A stretch of DNA of 64,000 nucleotides from contig CM048849.1 in NCBI GenBank assembly GCA_026545225.1, forward strand, positions 54,072,836 to 54,136,835. Direction: 5' to 3'. The stretch is from Cornus controversa (Eukaryota; Streptophyta; Magnoliopsida; Cornales; Cornaceae). Shown one piece after another: positions 48,241 to 60,352 of this stretch; positions within the stretch are counted from its first letter, which is position 1, and the number at the start of each line of letters is the position of its first letter. Made by a program: the position numbers and the translations under genes. The notes beneath the pieces were generated by a model. The model did no database searches, was not told where the DNA came from, and worked only from the letters and a program-made list of their open reading frames with translations.

Positions 48241-48300
<60 letters not shown>

Positions 48301-49077
48301 GAGAATTATTGTACGTACTGTTGATCTTATTTTGGTTCTGTTTTGTGTCCAAGTAATCACTGGACTCAATTTTTGGCTAATTTGTGTCTTGACGTTTGTG
48401 TGGCTCATATATACATGGCCTTTAGCTGCTTATAATTCATACGATATTTAGACAATTTGTTATGAGATTGTTAACTGGTTAATATATGTATAAATTTATT
48501 TGTGAAAATGAAATCTTAATCAAGGAATAAGACTGGCGTTGCGAATTCTTAACATTAATTACTGCTTTTTTGATATAATAGTACCAATTAAGGTGCATAT
48601 ATTATTGCTTGGCTTGATAAAAAGCCAGTTCAGGCCCAAATGAGCAATTGTTTTCGACCTCATTTACATATGTTAGAAGCAATTAATTGTTTCTACCTCA
48701 TTTACGTATGTTTTATTTTATTAGACGCAATTATTCAATTTCATAGATAGGAATTGGATGAAGGAAGCGAAACTCTCCGTCTATATATATATATATATAT
48801 ATATAAGTCCGGAATGACACAGCCGGAATATTTTTATAAAAGCGCAGTCAAAGTATTGAAATGAATTCAGTTCACGTGAAAAGCAGGTGGCATGTAGGCT
48901 AAATGAGTAAGCAGGAATTGAATCGAGTCCAAAGAGAGGAGTGAATGGTCGTGTATGAGTCCAACACTGGCCGCCATTGGTCGGTCAGATGTTCTTTCAT
49001 CCTTGTTCAATGCCAAAATCACGGGAAATAAATGGATACTCATCAATCATAGCCACGCACAATATATACATATACAC
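47946..49077. other. Intergenic; long (AT)n tract
   Basis: No gene seen. A 55-bp (AT)n tract lies at about 48243-48297 and another at 48783-48804. Confidence 0.6.
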
Positions 49078-49296
49078 GAAAGAAAAAAACTTCAAAACTT
49101 CCCCCATATCTTAAAAAGCCAAAAAAGTCACAATGCCTTGCACTCTCTCCATATATATATATGGAGAGAGTGCAAGGCATTGTGACTTTTTGGCTTTTTA
49201 AGATATGGGGGAAGTTTATATATGGAGAGAGTGCAAGGCATTGTGACTTTTTGGCTTTTTAAGATATGGGGGAAGTTTTGAAGTTTTTTTCTTTCG
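49078..49296. repeat. Near-perfect hairpin with a partly duplicated right arm
   Basis: The left arm (49078-49155) is the inverse of 49217-49296 over about 78 bp; the only difference noted is one base in an A/T run. Between them, 49157-49217 is another, shorter copy of the right arm (about 58 bp, starting ATATGGAGAGAGTGCAAGGC). The centre is a (AT)n palindrome at 49150-49163. There is no coding content. Confidence 0.9.
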
Positions 49297-49638
49297 AAAG
49301 TAGGGTAGTTTTGAAGTTTCTAGCAATAGTGCAATACCAGTAAACGTTAAAAGAGAAATTAAAAAAAAAAAAAAACTACAATACTTCATAGTGGCACTGA
49401 ATGATACACGTGACCAGTGACACGGCTACCACACAAGCGCAGCTTGAAACTGATTTGGAAAATAATGTGGCACCCATTGTGGTTGATATATGTCATTGTG
49501 CATGTGACAATTGGACTTGCACGTCTAATGGAATAACTACACACTGAATTATTTTTTGTCCTCTACTTTCAACATGTGAGTGGTGCTAGAGAATAGTCTA
49601 TAAACTTTGGATTAAGTGGTTCCTAAATTTTTCCAAGG

Positions 49639-49676
<38 letters not shown>

Positions 49677-50173
49677 AATCAAAACTTAAAATAGTGGGAT
49701 AAAACATCACGCAGTTCGTCATGGTCCAAACATTTCTGGGTTGCAGATGGTGAAACACTATTGAAGAGTATGTACATTAAAGAAGACACTTTGCTTTTCC
49801 TATGTCATACCAACACTTACCAACCTCACATTCGATAAATTATTAGATATTTCTGGAATCACTGGTTTATGGTCTATCAAAGCATGACACACTGTCAGTT
49901 TTATTTTAAATTTTGTTTATGAGTCGAGCTGGATTGACCAATACCCTGAAAAAAAAATTCAACATTTTATTAGTTTTACTACTAATGTGTTATTAAGTAT
50001 TTTTCTTTTTTTTGAGAGAGAGAGAGAGTGGCCACTCTCACTTTCTCCACCTCATTGGAGGGATGCCAACTTTCTTTGTTAGTGTTAAGGATAAGCAAAA
50101 CAAAACATTAATTAGTCCTGGAATTAATTTACCACCTTATCTTTTATTTAGTGACCATTGACAAAAGACCAAG
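49297..50173. other. Intergenic
   Basis: No gene seen. (TA)n lies at about 49640-49672 and (GA)n at about 50015-50029. Confidence 0.55.
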
Positions 50174-50549
50174 TAACTAATTAAAATACCCAAAAAGCCA
50201 AAAGTAATACTAATTAATTAAAGTGTCTTCCTTAGGGTCGGTCAAATACTAAATACTGAAATTTATACCCTTACCAACATAAAACTTGCGCCCATTAATC
50301 TAATAACATCACATGCACTCTCACCACAAAAGTACAATAAACAACAAAGTCTATATATATAGAAATGAATAGACTTTGTTGTTTATTGTACTTTTGTGGT
50401 GAGAGTGCATGTGATGTTATTAGATTAATGGGCGCAAGTTTTATGTTGGTAAGGGTATAAATTTCAGTATTTAGTATTTGACCGACCCTAAGTAAGACAC
50501 TTTAATTAATTAGTATTACTTTTGGCTTTTTGGGTATTTTAATTAGTTA
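50174..50549. repeat. 181-bp near-perfect inverted repeat with 14-bp loop
   Basis: The left arm (50174-50354) and the right arm (50369-50549) are mirror complements over 181 bp. The only difference I found is at the left-arm base in TCTTC|CTTAGG versus TCTTA|CTTAGG. The loop is ATATATAGAAATGA-like, and a (TA)n tract follows at 50550-50574. No TIR family or target duplication was recognised, and there is no coding signal. Confidence 0.95.
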
Positions 50550-52224
50550 TATATATATATATATATATATATATAGCTTAGATGGCATATATGGCATCAG
50601 AAAAGAAATGAAGTTAAACATAAAACCTTCTAACTAATGTGTTTTAGAGCAAATCTTCATATATATAGGAGTTTTAGGGACTCTCTAGATATCATTCCAA
50701 GTTGTTGAACGTAAGAAAATGAAGAGTACTATATATATTCTCTCAAATATATGATAACTAATTTGTTCGCACAAGTCATATTCATCATTATTCTTCTAAC
50801 TAAAATCTTTTGCATACAATTGTGTATATATTATACAATTATTTTTATAATTTGCAAGTGCATCACAATTCAAATTTATATTTCATTAATGTTCTTTAAA
50901 GTGTTCTGCCATGGATATCATTAACTAATAGAATTTAATTTTAAAAAAAATATTGTATTCACCTTTTCTTTTTTCTTGAGAATGTGGAGGTGTTGATGAA
51001 AAAAGAAAGATCCTCTCCGGTGCATTGGAAAGGTAGATATCAATTCCGGTTCCGGCCAGCCTTGGGCCTATGTGGCCCAAGCGTTTCAATTTTTGGAAGG
51101 CCTCGTATTTATACAATGGTTGAGGGCCAAACACTACTACTTTAAGAAAACAATTTTGATTGTTTGGTGTTTTTATCGCTGGAATTCGTTTAGGCTTTGG
51201 TAATTTAATACTACTAACTACTGCTTTAATTTTCATTTGTTAAAACATTTAAAGAATCTAATTGGATAGCTAGACACTTCCACCAGGAACTCTCTGATTA
51301 AAAAAAGAAAAACATACATCTCTTTTGTTTTACTCGGGACTTATAGTTACTTCCTTCTCTGTCATTTTTGTGAAGTCCATATTGCCTTATACTTACAGGG
51401 TTTTGAAACCTTCTTTCAAGCTCAGAACAAAGAGTTGTAGACTAGTAGACTTACTAGTAGGCATGATTTCTTATGAGTAATATTTTTTAATTATGAATAT
51501 TTGATACTAAGTGTGTAACATTTTTAATAAAAATTTCGAACTCTTATAAATAAAATTTATGCGCGATGACCCTGTCAGTATCCAATTGTACAGGACTAGA
51601 TATATAGAGCCCATGCCATATCCATGATCCAACCCTCGTCATATATATAAAGAAAAATCATAGAATTGATATTTTAAAAAATGGGGATGCTAGAGCCTAA
51701 AGACACCAATCAAATTCCATTCACTTGCAATCGCCATTAATTTTCTCACTGCTGTTCGGCCCACCATGTCACCTGCATATATAAAACAGAATAATGAAAT
51801 GAAGGCAATCGAACGTGACAATAGCACATAATATCACACCATCATTTTCATGAATTTTAAAACATTTTGACATTTTTCAAGAAAATTACAGAATCAGAAA
51901 AGAATCCCAGAATATATATTACAATCCACAAGTCATTGCTCAAGCCCAGCTAGCTTCGCCTCAATACATATAACTTGTAGCTACATATATATTAAAAACG
52001 TTAGTTTAAGTTTATGTTTAGAGCTACATATACATAAACCAACCTATGCACATGCACGAATAAAAAAAAATGTATAGCCCGGCCTACTCAAGAAGCAACG
52101 TAGTGACAGAGGAATATATATTGTCTATAAGTATTTAATCAACACAGGTTAATGATCACACACAATGAGACCAAATGTAGATTATTGCATTATCAAAGAA
52201 GAAAAGCATAGAACAAATTAAGTA

Positions 52225-52254
<30 letters not shown>
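50550..52254. other. Intergenic, with a diverged dispersed-repeat copy
   Basis: No credible gene. 51478-51595 has AAATTTCGAACTCTTATAAATAAAATTTATG and CAATTGTACAGGACTAGATA-like order resembling the dispersed repeat at 24560-24780 and 47826-47945 (weak). Confidence 0.4.
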
Positions 52255-52258
<4 letters not shown>

Positions 52259-52660
52259 CATGTGTAGAAGTATCTACTGCCAACTTCGCATGATCCGATT
52301 TGGTTCCACATGTTGGGTAGATCTGAATGGACTGCAATAAAAGACCAATCATGTTAGGAAGGATTGCAGTCGTGGACTTGGGACAGGAAAACATTTCTGG
52401 AAACAAAATGCTGGCTGTCCAGCAAGCATGATTATATATATATATATATATATAGTCCAATAGGTTGGTTTAATTAACGCTTGATTCTCTGATCTGCTAT
52501 GGGAGGGGAAATATACAGCGAGCTTGCAGATTGTTTGTCTGCGAAAATCAATGCATGCCCATGTTTATGTATAAAATCAAACACATGCACAACAATAAAT
52601 GCCAAAACAACATGTTTATGCATGTTTAAGACAACGCAGAAATCAGATTGAGCTTGGCCC
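52255..52660 (+). repeat. Diverged direct duplication, copy 1
   Basis: Matches 52995-53920 in order: GTAGAAG(T/C)ATC(T/C)ACTG, GATT...GTTCCACATG / GATTCCACATG, CTTGGGACA / TCTGGGACA, TGG(C/A)...CAGC(A/T)AAGCA, then GCTTGCA, CATGCCCATGTT(T/C)ATGT, ACACATG(C/A)ACAACAA and AACATGTTT(A/G)TG. About 65-75% alike by eye. Function unknown; no open frame spans it. Confidence 0.6.
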
Positions 52661-52994
52661 ATTGTCTATAAGGCTAGAGGTCCAGTTGAGTTTTGATTGG
52701 CAACCCTAATTAACTTGAGCCTGATCTTGTAGACAATTATATAAAATATATCATTACGTAAATATAATTTGCTCATATACATGTTTCTGAAAATGCTTTC
52801 AATTCTTCAGTAACCAACTAGTAACTCTGTTTTAAATTCACTAGTTTCAATGGGTGCAAGAGATAAAACAGTTTATAAACAAAAGGTATATTTCATTGAA
52901 TTTATGAAACGCCTTCAATGAGAATAAGAGAAATATCTTTTCTATAATCTGGTTCCCCAAAAAAGTTCAAGGAGTATGGACAGTTAAAACATGA

Positions 52995-53920
52995 CATATA
53001 ACTTGTAGAAGCATCCACTGTCTGATTCCACATGTCTTCCACATGGGTAAATATGAATATGCAAACATAAACAAGCAAAAGAAAATACTCATAACGGAAG
53101 GGGATTCATTTCCCGGAATCTGGGACAAAGAGATAGCATCTTGGAAAATAAATGCCCACCATGCAGCTAAGCAATATTTATTTATAGGATAAAATACTCT
53201 TACAGCCCTCCAAGTTTTTGTTTATTGCGCACAGATAATACTTGTGTCAAAAATTGTTTGACCCCTTCCAAGATTTGGTTTAATCCATATTAACACTCCT
53301 TTATGCCAAAACTAACATTCTTTATTTTATTTTATTTTATTTTTGTTTTCTTTTTCCTTCTCTCTTTCCTCACCTTTATCTCTCTCTACCTTTTATCCAT
53401 TTCCCTCCCTCATTAACTATATACATAGATATATAAGAATTTACAAAATAACATTTAAAATTTATGTCCCCAGTAAATGAGAGAGGGAAATGGATAATAG
53501 GTACAGAAAGAGAAAAGGTGAGAAGAGAGAGAAGGAAAAAGAAAACAAAAAAAGTAAAGAAGAAGGGTAGTTTTGACAAAAATGAGTATTAGGGCTAGTT
53601 AAACCAAATCTCGAAAGATGTGAGAGTAATTTTTGACACAAGTATTATCTTTGGACAATAAACGAAAACTTGGGAGATGTCGGAGCATTTTACCTTTATT
53701 TCTCATGTTCATGCATTTGGTATGTTTAGACCACCCCAAATGATCATTTGATATGGTTAGCGAACAACTAGCACCAGCCTATTATTTGCTAGCGTGCTTG
53801 CAAGAAACCCATCATGCCCATGTTCATGTTTATATCACACACATGAACAACAAGTGATGGTACTAAACATGTTTGTGTGCGGTTTAGATAAATTGGAAAT
53901 TCAAATATAGGGTTTGTCAT
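52995..53920 (+). repeat. Diverged direct duplication, copy 2, split by a fold-back element
   Basis: The partner of 52255-52660. The fold-back element at 53186-53694 interrupts it just after CAGCTAAGCAATATT, at the place where copy 1 has CAGCAAGCATGATTATA, so copy 1 serves as the empty site. Confidence 0.6.
53186..53694. mobile_element. Fold-back MULE-type MITE, 509 bp, arms ~235 bp
   Basis: Almost the whole element is one inverted repeat. The left arm 53186-53425 and the inverse of the right arm 53694-53465 share AAAATGCTC/AAAATACTC, AGATAATACTTGTGTCAAAA, ATTTGGTTTAA, TTGTTTTCTTTTTCCTTCTC and TATCCATTTCCCTC in order. About 40 nt of loop lie between. The flanks TTTATTTAT (53177-53185) and TTTATTTCT (53695-53703) match at 8 of 9 positions. 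No coding capacity. If transcribed it would form a very long hairpin, a natural source of siRNAs. Confidence 0.8.
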
Positions 53921-54474
53921 GCTTGCCTGCATCATTTAGCTCTTAATAGTGTTGGAACTCATCTTTCATTCAACATAAAAATTTGCACACCCAGCCATCC
54001 ACATATGAAAACACATGTTAAGCCACCCTTTTTAGTGAGTTACAGACCCTAAGGTTGAAGATGGCTTGAAAGATTCCAACACAATCTAAAACGAATTAGG
54101 CTTTTACAGAAATCTCAGGGAACCTAAGGCGCGATGTTATCCAAAGTTGTACTATTATGTATATATCAATATATAGGTGCATTGTTGTGTATATAATGTA
54201 TAAACACAATAAGAGTTACTATAAAAGAGTTCTAGAATCAACATGATCATAAAAAAAATAATAGGCGCACAAAAAAATTCTTGTACTGATATATCAATGA
54301 ACTAAATTAAAAAGAGAACTCATATATATCTCATAGGAAAATATTTCTAAATTGTTTCTCTTATAATTATCACCACAGGTAATTTCATCTTTTGAAAGTA
54401 ACATGGCATTCTACATCAAATTTTTCAGTCAACTTTGATAATAATGAATCATTATACAATTAATAAATTTCTCA
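53921..54474. other. Intergenic
   Basis: No gene seen. Confidence 0.5.
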
Positions 54475-55143
54475 TTGGTATTATCATGCCAACAATACAA
54501 AACAACCGTACCATTTTTGAAAGAACACGGTTGGATCACTCTGAAAGTTTCAAAGGCCACGTTAGGGAGTTTTGCCAAGCACTGGCACCACCCATCTTCC
54601 TTTTTAGGAAACCAAGAATTTCAGGCTACTCCAGACACTTGCACTTTTAATGAAGTCCATGCTACCCATGTCAATAAAACCACTCCATGTAAGCATCATA
54701 CTGTGTCTTGCTCTCCTCACAATTTGAACTAACCTGAAAATCTCTCCCAAACCAAAACCACTTTAATCACTGACTTCAACTCACTCAAACTGAAGGTTGT
54801 CTTACCTTTGAGCCCACCATCTAAGAGTAATAGCATGTCCAACTCTAGCTAGTCTTCTAATAGATTCCACCTACTCTCTGACCTAGGAAATGAGGAGGAT
54901 ATTTGTAATGAAAGATTTGAAGGTTAATTCAGTGCCATCAAGCCTCATTAACTTGCAGGATCATCAGAATGACACTCTGATTCAAGAGGTTAAGATACAT
55001 AACTGAGGATACCAATCTAGGAGTTGCCCTTGCCCCCAAAGCTAGGAAGAAACAAAAAAAAATCCTAGAAAAGTGTAAAATAAAAAAGCCTTATTTGAAA
55101 CCACTGCCAGGTTTTTTGCTGACATTCAGACCCCTTATTCCCA

Positions 55144-55734
55144 ATGATAGTGTTTCAAGCATGGAATGTTAAGGGTATAAATAACGTACCCCTCCAAGCA
55201 TGGTGAGATAAGGAAATTTATCAAAAATCAAAACCTAGACCTTGTGGGCTTACTCGAGACAAGATCAGAAGATCAAATGTTAAAGTTGTTCATTAGACAA
55301 TCTCTCAATGGCCTTTGATTAATAATGATGACCATCCACCTCTAGGGAGGATCTGGATCCTGTGGAACCATAATCTACTGAACCTACAATGCCTTAAACA
55401 AAGTAACCAATTCATTCACTTTTCTGTGAATTACCTTAATCATTCTATACAACCATTTTTTGTTACTTTCATTTATGTTTCTAACAGCCCTGAGGAAATT
55501 AATGTTCTTTGGCAATCAATTGTTAGGCTCTCCACCTCTTTATCTTCAAAACCTTGGGTTATCCTAGGAGATTTCAATGCCATTAGATTTCTTTCTAAAA
55601 TAAGTGGTGGCACTGAACAATGGTGTACCTTTATGGATGATTTGGGTACCTACATTGTTAATGCTCACCTTGAGGACTTGAAATATTCAAGATTCCTTCA
55701 CACATGGTCAAATAAATCTTTAGGGAGGAGATAA
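55144..55734 (+). pseudogene. LINE endonuclease (APE-like) remnant
   Basis: The start AWNVKGIN corresponds to the family's WNCRGL motif, and PWVILGDFNAI carries the metal-binding GDFN motif. In-frame stops occur near 55204 and before 55315, with a frame change between, then 140 open codons to 55734 ending at SNKSLGRR (family pattern TWSN...R..KLDR; the LD part follows in another frame at 55742). Confidence 0.75.
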
Positions 55735-56509
55735 CATCTCTAAGAAACTTGATATGGTCTTGGTCAACTGTCAATGGATTTCTAAATTCACTAACTCTTA
55801 TGCCCATTTTTGGCCTCCCTTAATCTTAAACCACTCTCTCATGACTGTCAAAATGGGAACTTGTACCAGAAGAGAAATATCCCCTTCAAGTTCTTTAACT
55901 GCTGGTGTAAGCATCCCCAATTCCAATCCACTGTTGCTAGAATTTGGAGCACTTATATTGAAGGCATACCTATGTATAGAGTGGGGAGCAAGTTGAAGAT
56001 GTTAAAAAGTGCTTTAAAGATTCTAAATAGGGAGTCTAATGGAAATATTTCTAAGAAGGTAACCCATGCTAAACAGAACCTCCAAGACTACCAAACTACT
56101 CTTGATTTTGATCCTATCAACAATTTGTTTAGAAAAAGAAGGATCAGTGCATTAAAATCTAGAATGGCCTGAGGAAGATTGAGGAGAGCATTTTCTGCCA
56201 AAAAGCCATAATCAAATGGCTTGTTTTAGGGGACCAAAATACAAGCTTTTTTCATAATGCTATCAAGAATATGCTAAATAAAAGAAGGATTACCAGTGTT
56301 ACAAATGGAGAGAATGAGGTCACTCAAGACCCAAAGCAAATCCAAAAAGAATTCATTTAATTTCTTTGTTCAAAAGCTCATTAGAACCAATGCTCATAAC
56401 TACTCAGATATGGCCTCACTTGCACCCTTTGTTTCAAAAACTATCAGTAAGAAAATATTTGTTGCAATTATCAGTCTACCCACTGATGAGGAGATTAAGG
56501 ATTCTTTTT

Positions 56510-57600
56510 TCTCAATGAGTTCCAAGAAGTCTCCTGGACCAAATGGGTTCAATGCTTTGTTTTATAAAAAAAAACTTGGAACATTTTAGGTGAAGACGTC
56601 ACCCTTGTAATTAAATAATTTTTTGAAAATGAAATTTTTTTTAAAGAGGTCAATTCAACCTATGTTGCCTTAATCCCCAAAGTTCCTAACCCCTCTTTCC
56701 CTTGTGACTATAGGCCAATTTTTTGTTGCAATGCATTATATAAATGCATTTCAAAGCTTTTGACAAATAAACTCAAACCTTGCCTCCCATCTCTTATTGA
56801 TAAGGCTCAAAATGCCTTTATCAGTGAGAGCAAATAGGGGATAACATCATACTTGCTTAAGAATTGGGAACCTATTCTCTCCTAAGTGTACCCTTAATGT
56901 TGACCTAATTATGGCCTATGATACACCTTGTTGGCCTTTTCTTCTTGATTTACTCAAACTCTTAAATTTTTCTTAATAATTCATTTCTTGGATATCCACA
57001 TGTATTTCCACTACCTCCTTCTCTCTTTTCATAAATGGAGAGCTTTGTGGATTCTTTAAAAGTGTCAAAGGTCTTAGGCAGGGGGATCCCATATCCCCCT
57101 AACTTTTTGTTCTGGCCATGGATACCTTGTCCTCCATTATCAATCATTTCACCTCAACCTCCACAATATTTTCATACCATTGGATAAGTAAATCATTTAA
57201 GCTGGCACACCTAACCTTTGCAGATGATATACTAATGTTCTATAAAGGTGACCTTGACTCAGCCAGAATCATGAAACTATCTATAGACACATTTGCTTCC
57301 TTTTCAAGAATGACCCCAAACCCAAATAAAAGTTAGTTTTTCCTTAGTAATGTGTCACACAACACTTCTGAGTCCATTTCTAACCTATTTGGCATCCCTT
57401 GTGGAAGTCTCCCAATTAGATACTTAGGTTTACCTTTGACAACCTCAAACCTTTGTATATTGGACTTCAAAAGTCTCATTGACAACATGTTGAGTAGAAT
57501 AACCAACTGGTCAAACAGGACACTATCCTTTGCCGAAAAACTTCAGATGATCAAATTAACTCTTTTTTGCATCCACTATTTCTAGACTAACATCCTTGTT
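56510..57600 (+). pseudogene. LINE reverse transcriptase remnant
   Basis: RT motifs appear in order but in changing frames: [75 protein letters not shown] and PIRYLGLPLTTS. The catalytic aspartates of FADD are retained. Several stops interrupt it, among them one right after DPISP. Confidence 0.8.
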
Positions 57601-59103
57601 CTGCCAACCAAAGTTGTGAATGACATTAACAGTATCCGGCAAAAGTTTCTTTGGTCTGGTCCTGATATGGCTAAAAATAAAAGCAAAGTATCCTGGGATC
57701 AAGTTTGTAGACCAAAGAAAAATGGTGGATTAGACATTTGAGAGTTAGCTAAATGGAACAAAATTGCAGTTCTTAGACATATTTGATGTCTAATGTCCAA
57801 TATTATTAGCAGCCTATTAAAGAATTGGTTTAACAAGTATTTCATCAAACACAAGAGCTTTTTGGATCTAAAAATTCCAAACAATTGCTCTTGATTTTGG
57901 AGAAAACTCTTACAACTTAGAAAAATTGCCCAACCTCTTATCAAACATCATATCCATAATGGCAACTCAATAATGATCTTCAACCAATGGCTCCCATGTG
58001 GACCATTGAATCGGGTAGTTCCTTCCTTTTTTGATTCAAATTGGATTAGCAACAACTATAGTAGAGTTTCAACACTTATCTCTAATGCTTTATGGGTTTG
58101 GCCTAAACGTATTCATAATTTGATATACCCATTTTTTAACCTGGTTTCTATACCTCCTCCTAGAAACCTCCATGAGGACTGAATCCAATAGATTCCATCT
58201 CCCAATAAGATGTTTTCACTGAATCACACCACCAAGTTTTTGGCCGATTCTTCAATTCCCAAAGTCCACTGGCACAAACTTGTATGGTTCAATGGTTCTA
58301 TACCCAAACACTCTTATTGTCTTTGGTTGGTAATCCAAGGTAAACTACGAACTAATGACAGACCCTCCCAAAAATATCTTAACCAGCCAAATGTTTGCAT
58401 GCTCTGCTTTTATAATGCTGAAACACACAACCACTTGTTTAATGAATGCACCTATTCCATGTCAATTTGGAATGACTTTCAAGCAAAGGTGGTTTTTTCA
58501 CCCGTCCTTATTGCTGACAAGACTTTCTAGCTTGTTTGGGCATCGTCCAATTAGAGACAAAAGAGAAAAAATAGTAAGATCATGGTATGGAAACTTATAT
58601 TGGCCAACTTTGTATATCATGTATGGAAAGAAAGAAATTTCAGAATTTTTCAAGACATAGCTCACCCTATGTGATCATGTTGAATCGAATTATGGATACA
58701 AGTTGATTTTGCCTCTTTTCTTCTAATCAAGCTGGCTACCCCTTTGTGGAGACTATTGTAAATATCTGGAACCTTTCCACTTCTTTCTTTGATCCCCCTC
58801 AGATAAACCCCTACTGCCAAATCCCATAGTTCGATTGTGAAATCATGTTTAAGATGCTGCAATTTGTTGCCCTTTCAATTTGTATCTAAGTGCACGTTGG
58901 GCCTATTTGGACTGATTTACTCCTTTTTGGTTATGGTTTGTTTGGGCTTATGCCTATTGGATTTGCTAGACTATCTATTTTGGTCTTGTAGTCTTTGACT
59001 ATGGGCTTGTAGCCATTTTCACTTTAGGCTCATGGGGTATGCCCCATGTAAGTTCTTTTTCTCTTTAATACACTTAGCTTAAGGAAAAAACAAAACAAAA
59101 CAA

Positions 59104-60300
59104 CTGGTAATTCTTTATTGTGAAAGAAATGGAAAGGCAAAAACTTATGGGATGCATTATTGGACCCTAAATGTATATTTCCTGAGATTAGATGAGCTGT
59201 GCAGCCACAGGAGGGCTTTTCAGCCCCTAAAATTGGCTCACATGCACTTCTAATTCAGTCCTATCATCCCAATTGCAATTGCAACCTTAGCTCTTAATCC
59301 ATTGTAAATGCACCAAATATACTAACAAAAACCACAGAAACATCAATAAAACCCCTTGATAAACAACTCTCTAAATATATAGTATAGATCAGTTTCAGTT
59401 GCTTATGGAGTGCGTAAAAGGAAGAGGCAAGGGTTATGAGAAACTAATAGAAAATATTCCGGTATTGTTGTAGGAATTTTTTTGAAGAAAATGCTAGAAT
59501 CAAATGAAAATTCTAAGATTTACTCTGTAAACTTGTTTTAAGGCTTTTCTACTTATAAATGCTTTGTTGCCTCTTTCCTTTTTTTTTTTTTTTTTTTTTT
59601 TTGTAATGAGCTCTTTCTTGATAATTTGTCTTCACATATTTAGTGATTATACCGTTTATTCCCTCGCTATCACCCATAGCCTTTGGCAATTTCGCAAAGT
59701 CCACTGAGTAGTTATCAAAGACTTCATTCAACTTGTTGCCAAAAATCGAATTGAGATGAAAATCGAAAATATATATGTCTTTCGTGTCTAACATCCATGA
59801 GAAGCAACACAAATCCCCATAACTTTACCATGCCATAAAATTGATTTAATTCGCATCCTTTTAGTGCCAACACCAATAAAATTGTTGAAAATGTATAGAA
59901 GAATGATATATGAGTGATAGCATGGTTAGATTTCTACTTGGCAACCAAATATTTAAGCTATTTTATCAAACTCAATCCTTATCTTAATTGATACAACGAT
60001 TAATGCTTCACCTAACTTTATATTTTCTTTTTTATTCTATTTACTCACTTATTTACTGGAAAGAAAAAAAATTGTTCACCTTGGCATAATAGATAAACTC
60101 ATAAAAGACTATAAAGGATGATGTCAAAATGAGTTCCTCTAGTGAAGCCTATATGCATAGGTGATGGTTTTCTTAAAAAAAATAAAAATCTGATTCGAAG
60201 CAGACAGGTGTATAACAGCATTGAAAGTTTGAAAGGCAAATAAATTTTCTGAAAAACTTGATCCAAAATGACCTTTTTACATACAATCTTCATCCATTTT
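59104..60300. other. Intergenic
   Basis: Apart from the coding-like fragment at 59600-59812 nothing is recognised. Confidence 0.5.
59579..59812 (-). pseudogene. Possible processed-copy fragment with poly-A tail
   Basis: On the minus strand, 59812 down to 59603 reads natural-looking protein (NKLNEVFDNYSVDFAKLPKA, then MGDSEGINGIITKYVKTNYQ) and runs directly into 24 A residues (59602-59579). A short coding stretch joined to a poly-A run suggests a retroposed mRNA fragment mobilised by a LINE. I do not recognise the parent protein and saw no target duplication. Chance, or a true gene end, cannot be excluded. Confidence 0.3.
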
Positions 60301-60311
60301 ATTTTCTAAAA

Positions 60312-60313
60312 TG

Positions 60314-60352
<39 letters not shown>
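60312..60352. repeat. (AAT)n microsatellite
   Basis: About 13 trinucleotide units, followed by three GAAT units. Confidence 0.95.

Larger units (their letters stand above)
54475..59103 (+). mobile_element. L1-type LINE retrotransposon, decayed
   Basis: Reads + strand in the order of a plant L1. A vague ORF1-like region lies at 54475-54900. The endonuclease runs from about 55144 (MIVFQAWNVKGIN, then LDLVGLLETR in another frame, then PWVILGDFNAI). Reverse transcriptase runs from about 56510 ([65 protein letters not shown]). A C-terminal zinc-knuckle domain lies at about 58260-58480 (CMLCF...ETHNHLFNEC). The catalytic FADD sits at 57217-57228. The 3' end is CTCTTTAATACACTTAGCTTA followed by an A-rich tail to about 59103. 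There are many stops and frame changes in all domains, so it is inactive. The 5' limit and target duplication are uncertain. Confidence 0.85.

Noticed and set aside
48243-48297. Centromere or satellite signal in the long (AT)n tract
   Set aside because: A simple dinucleotide repeat of about 55 bp, one of many in the window; no higher-order array.
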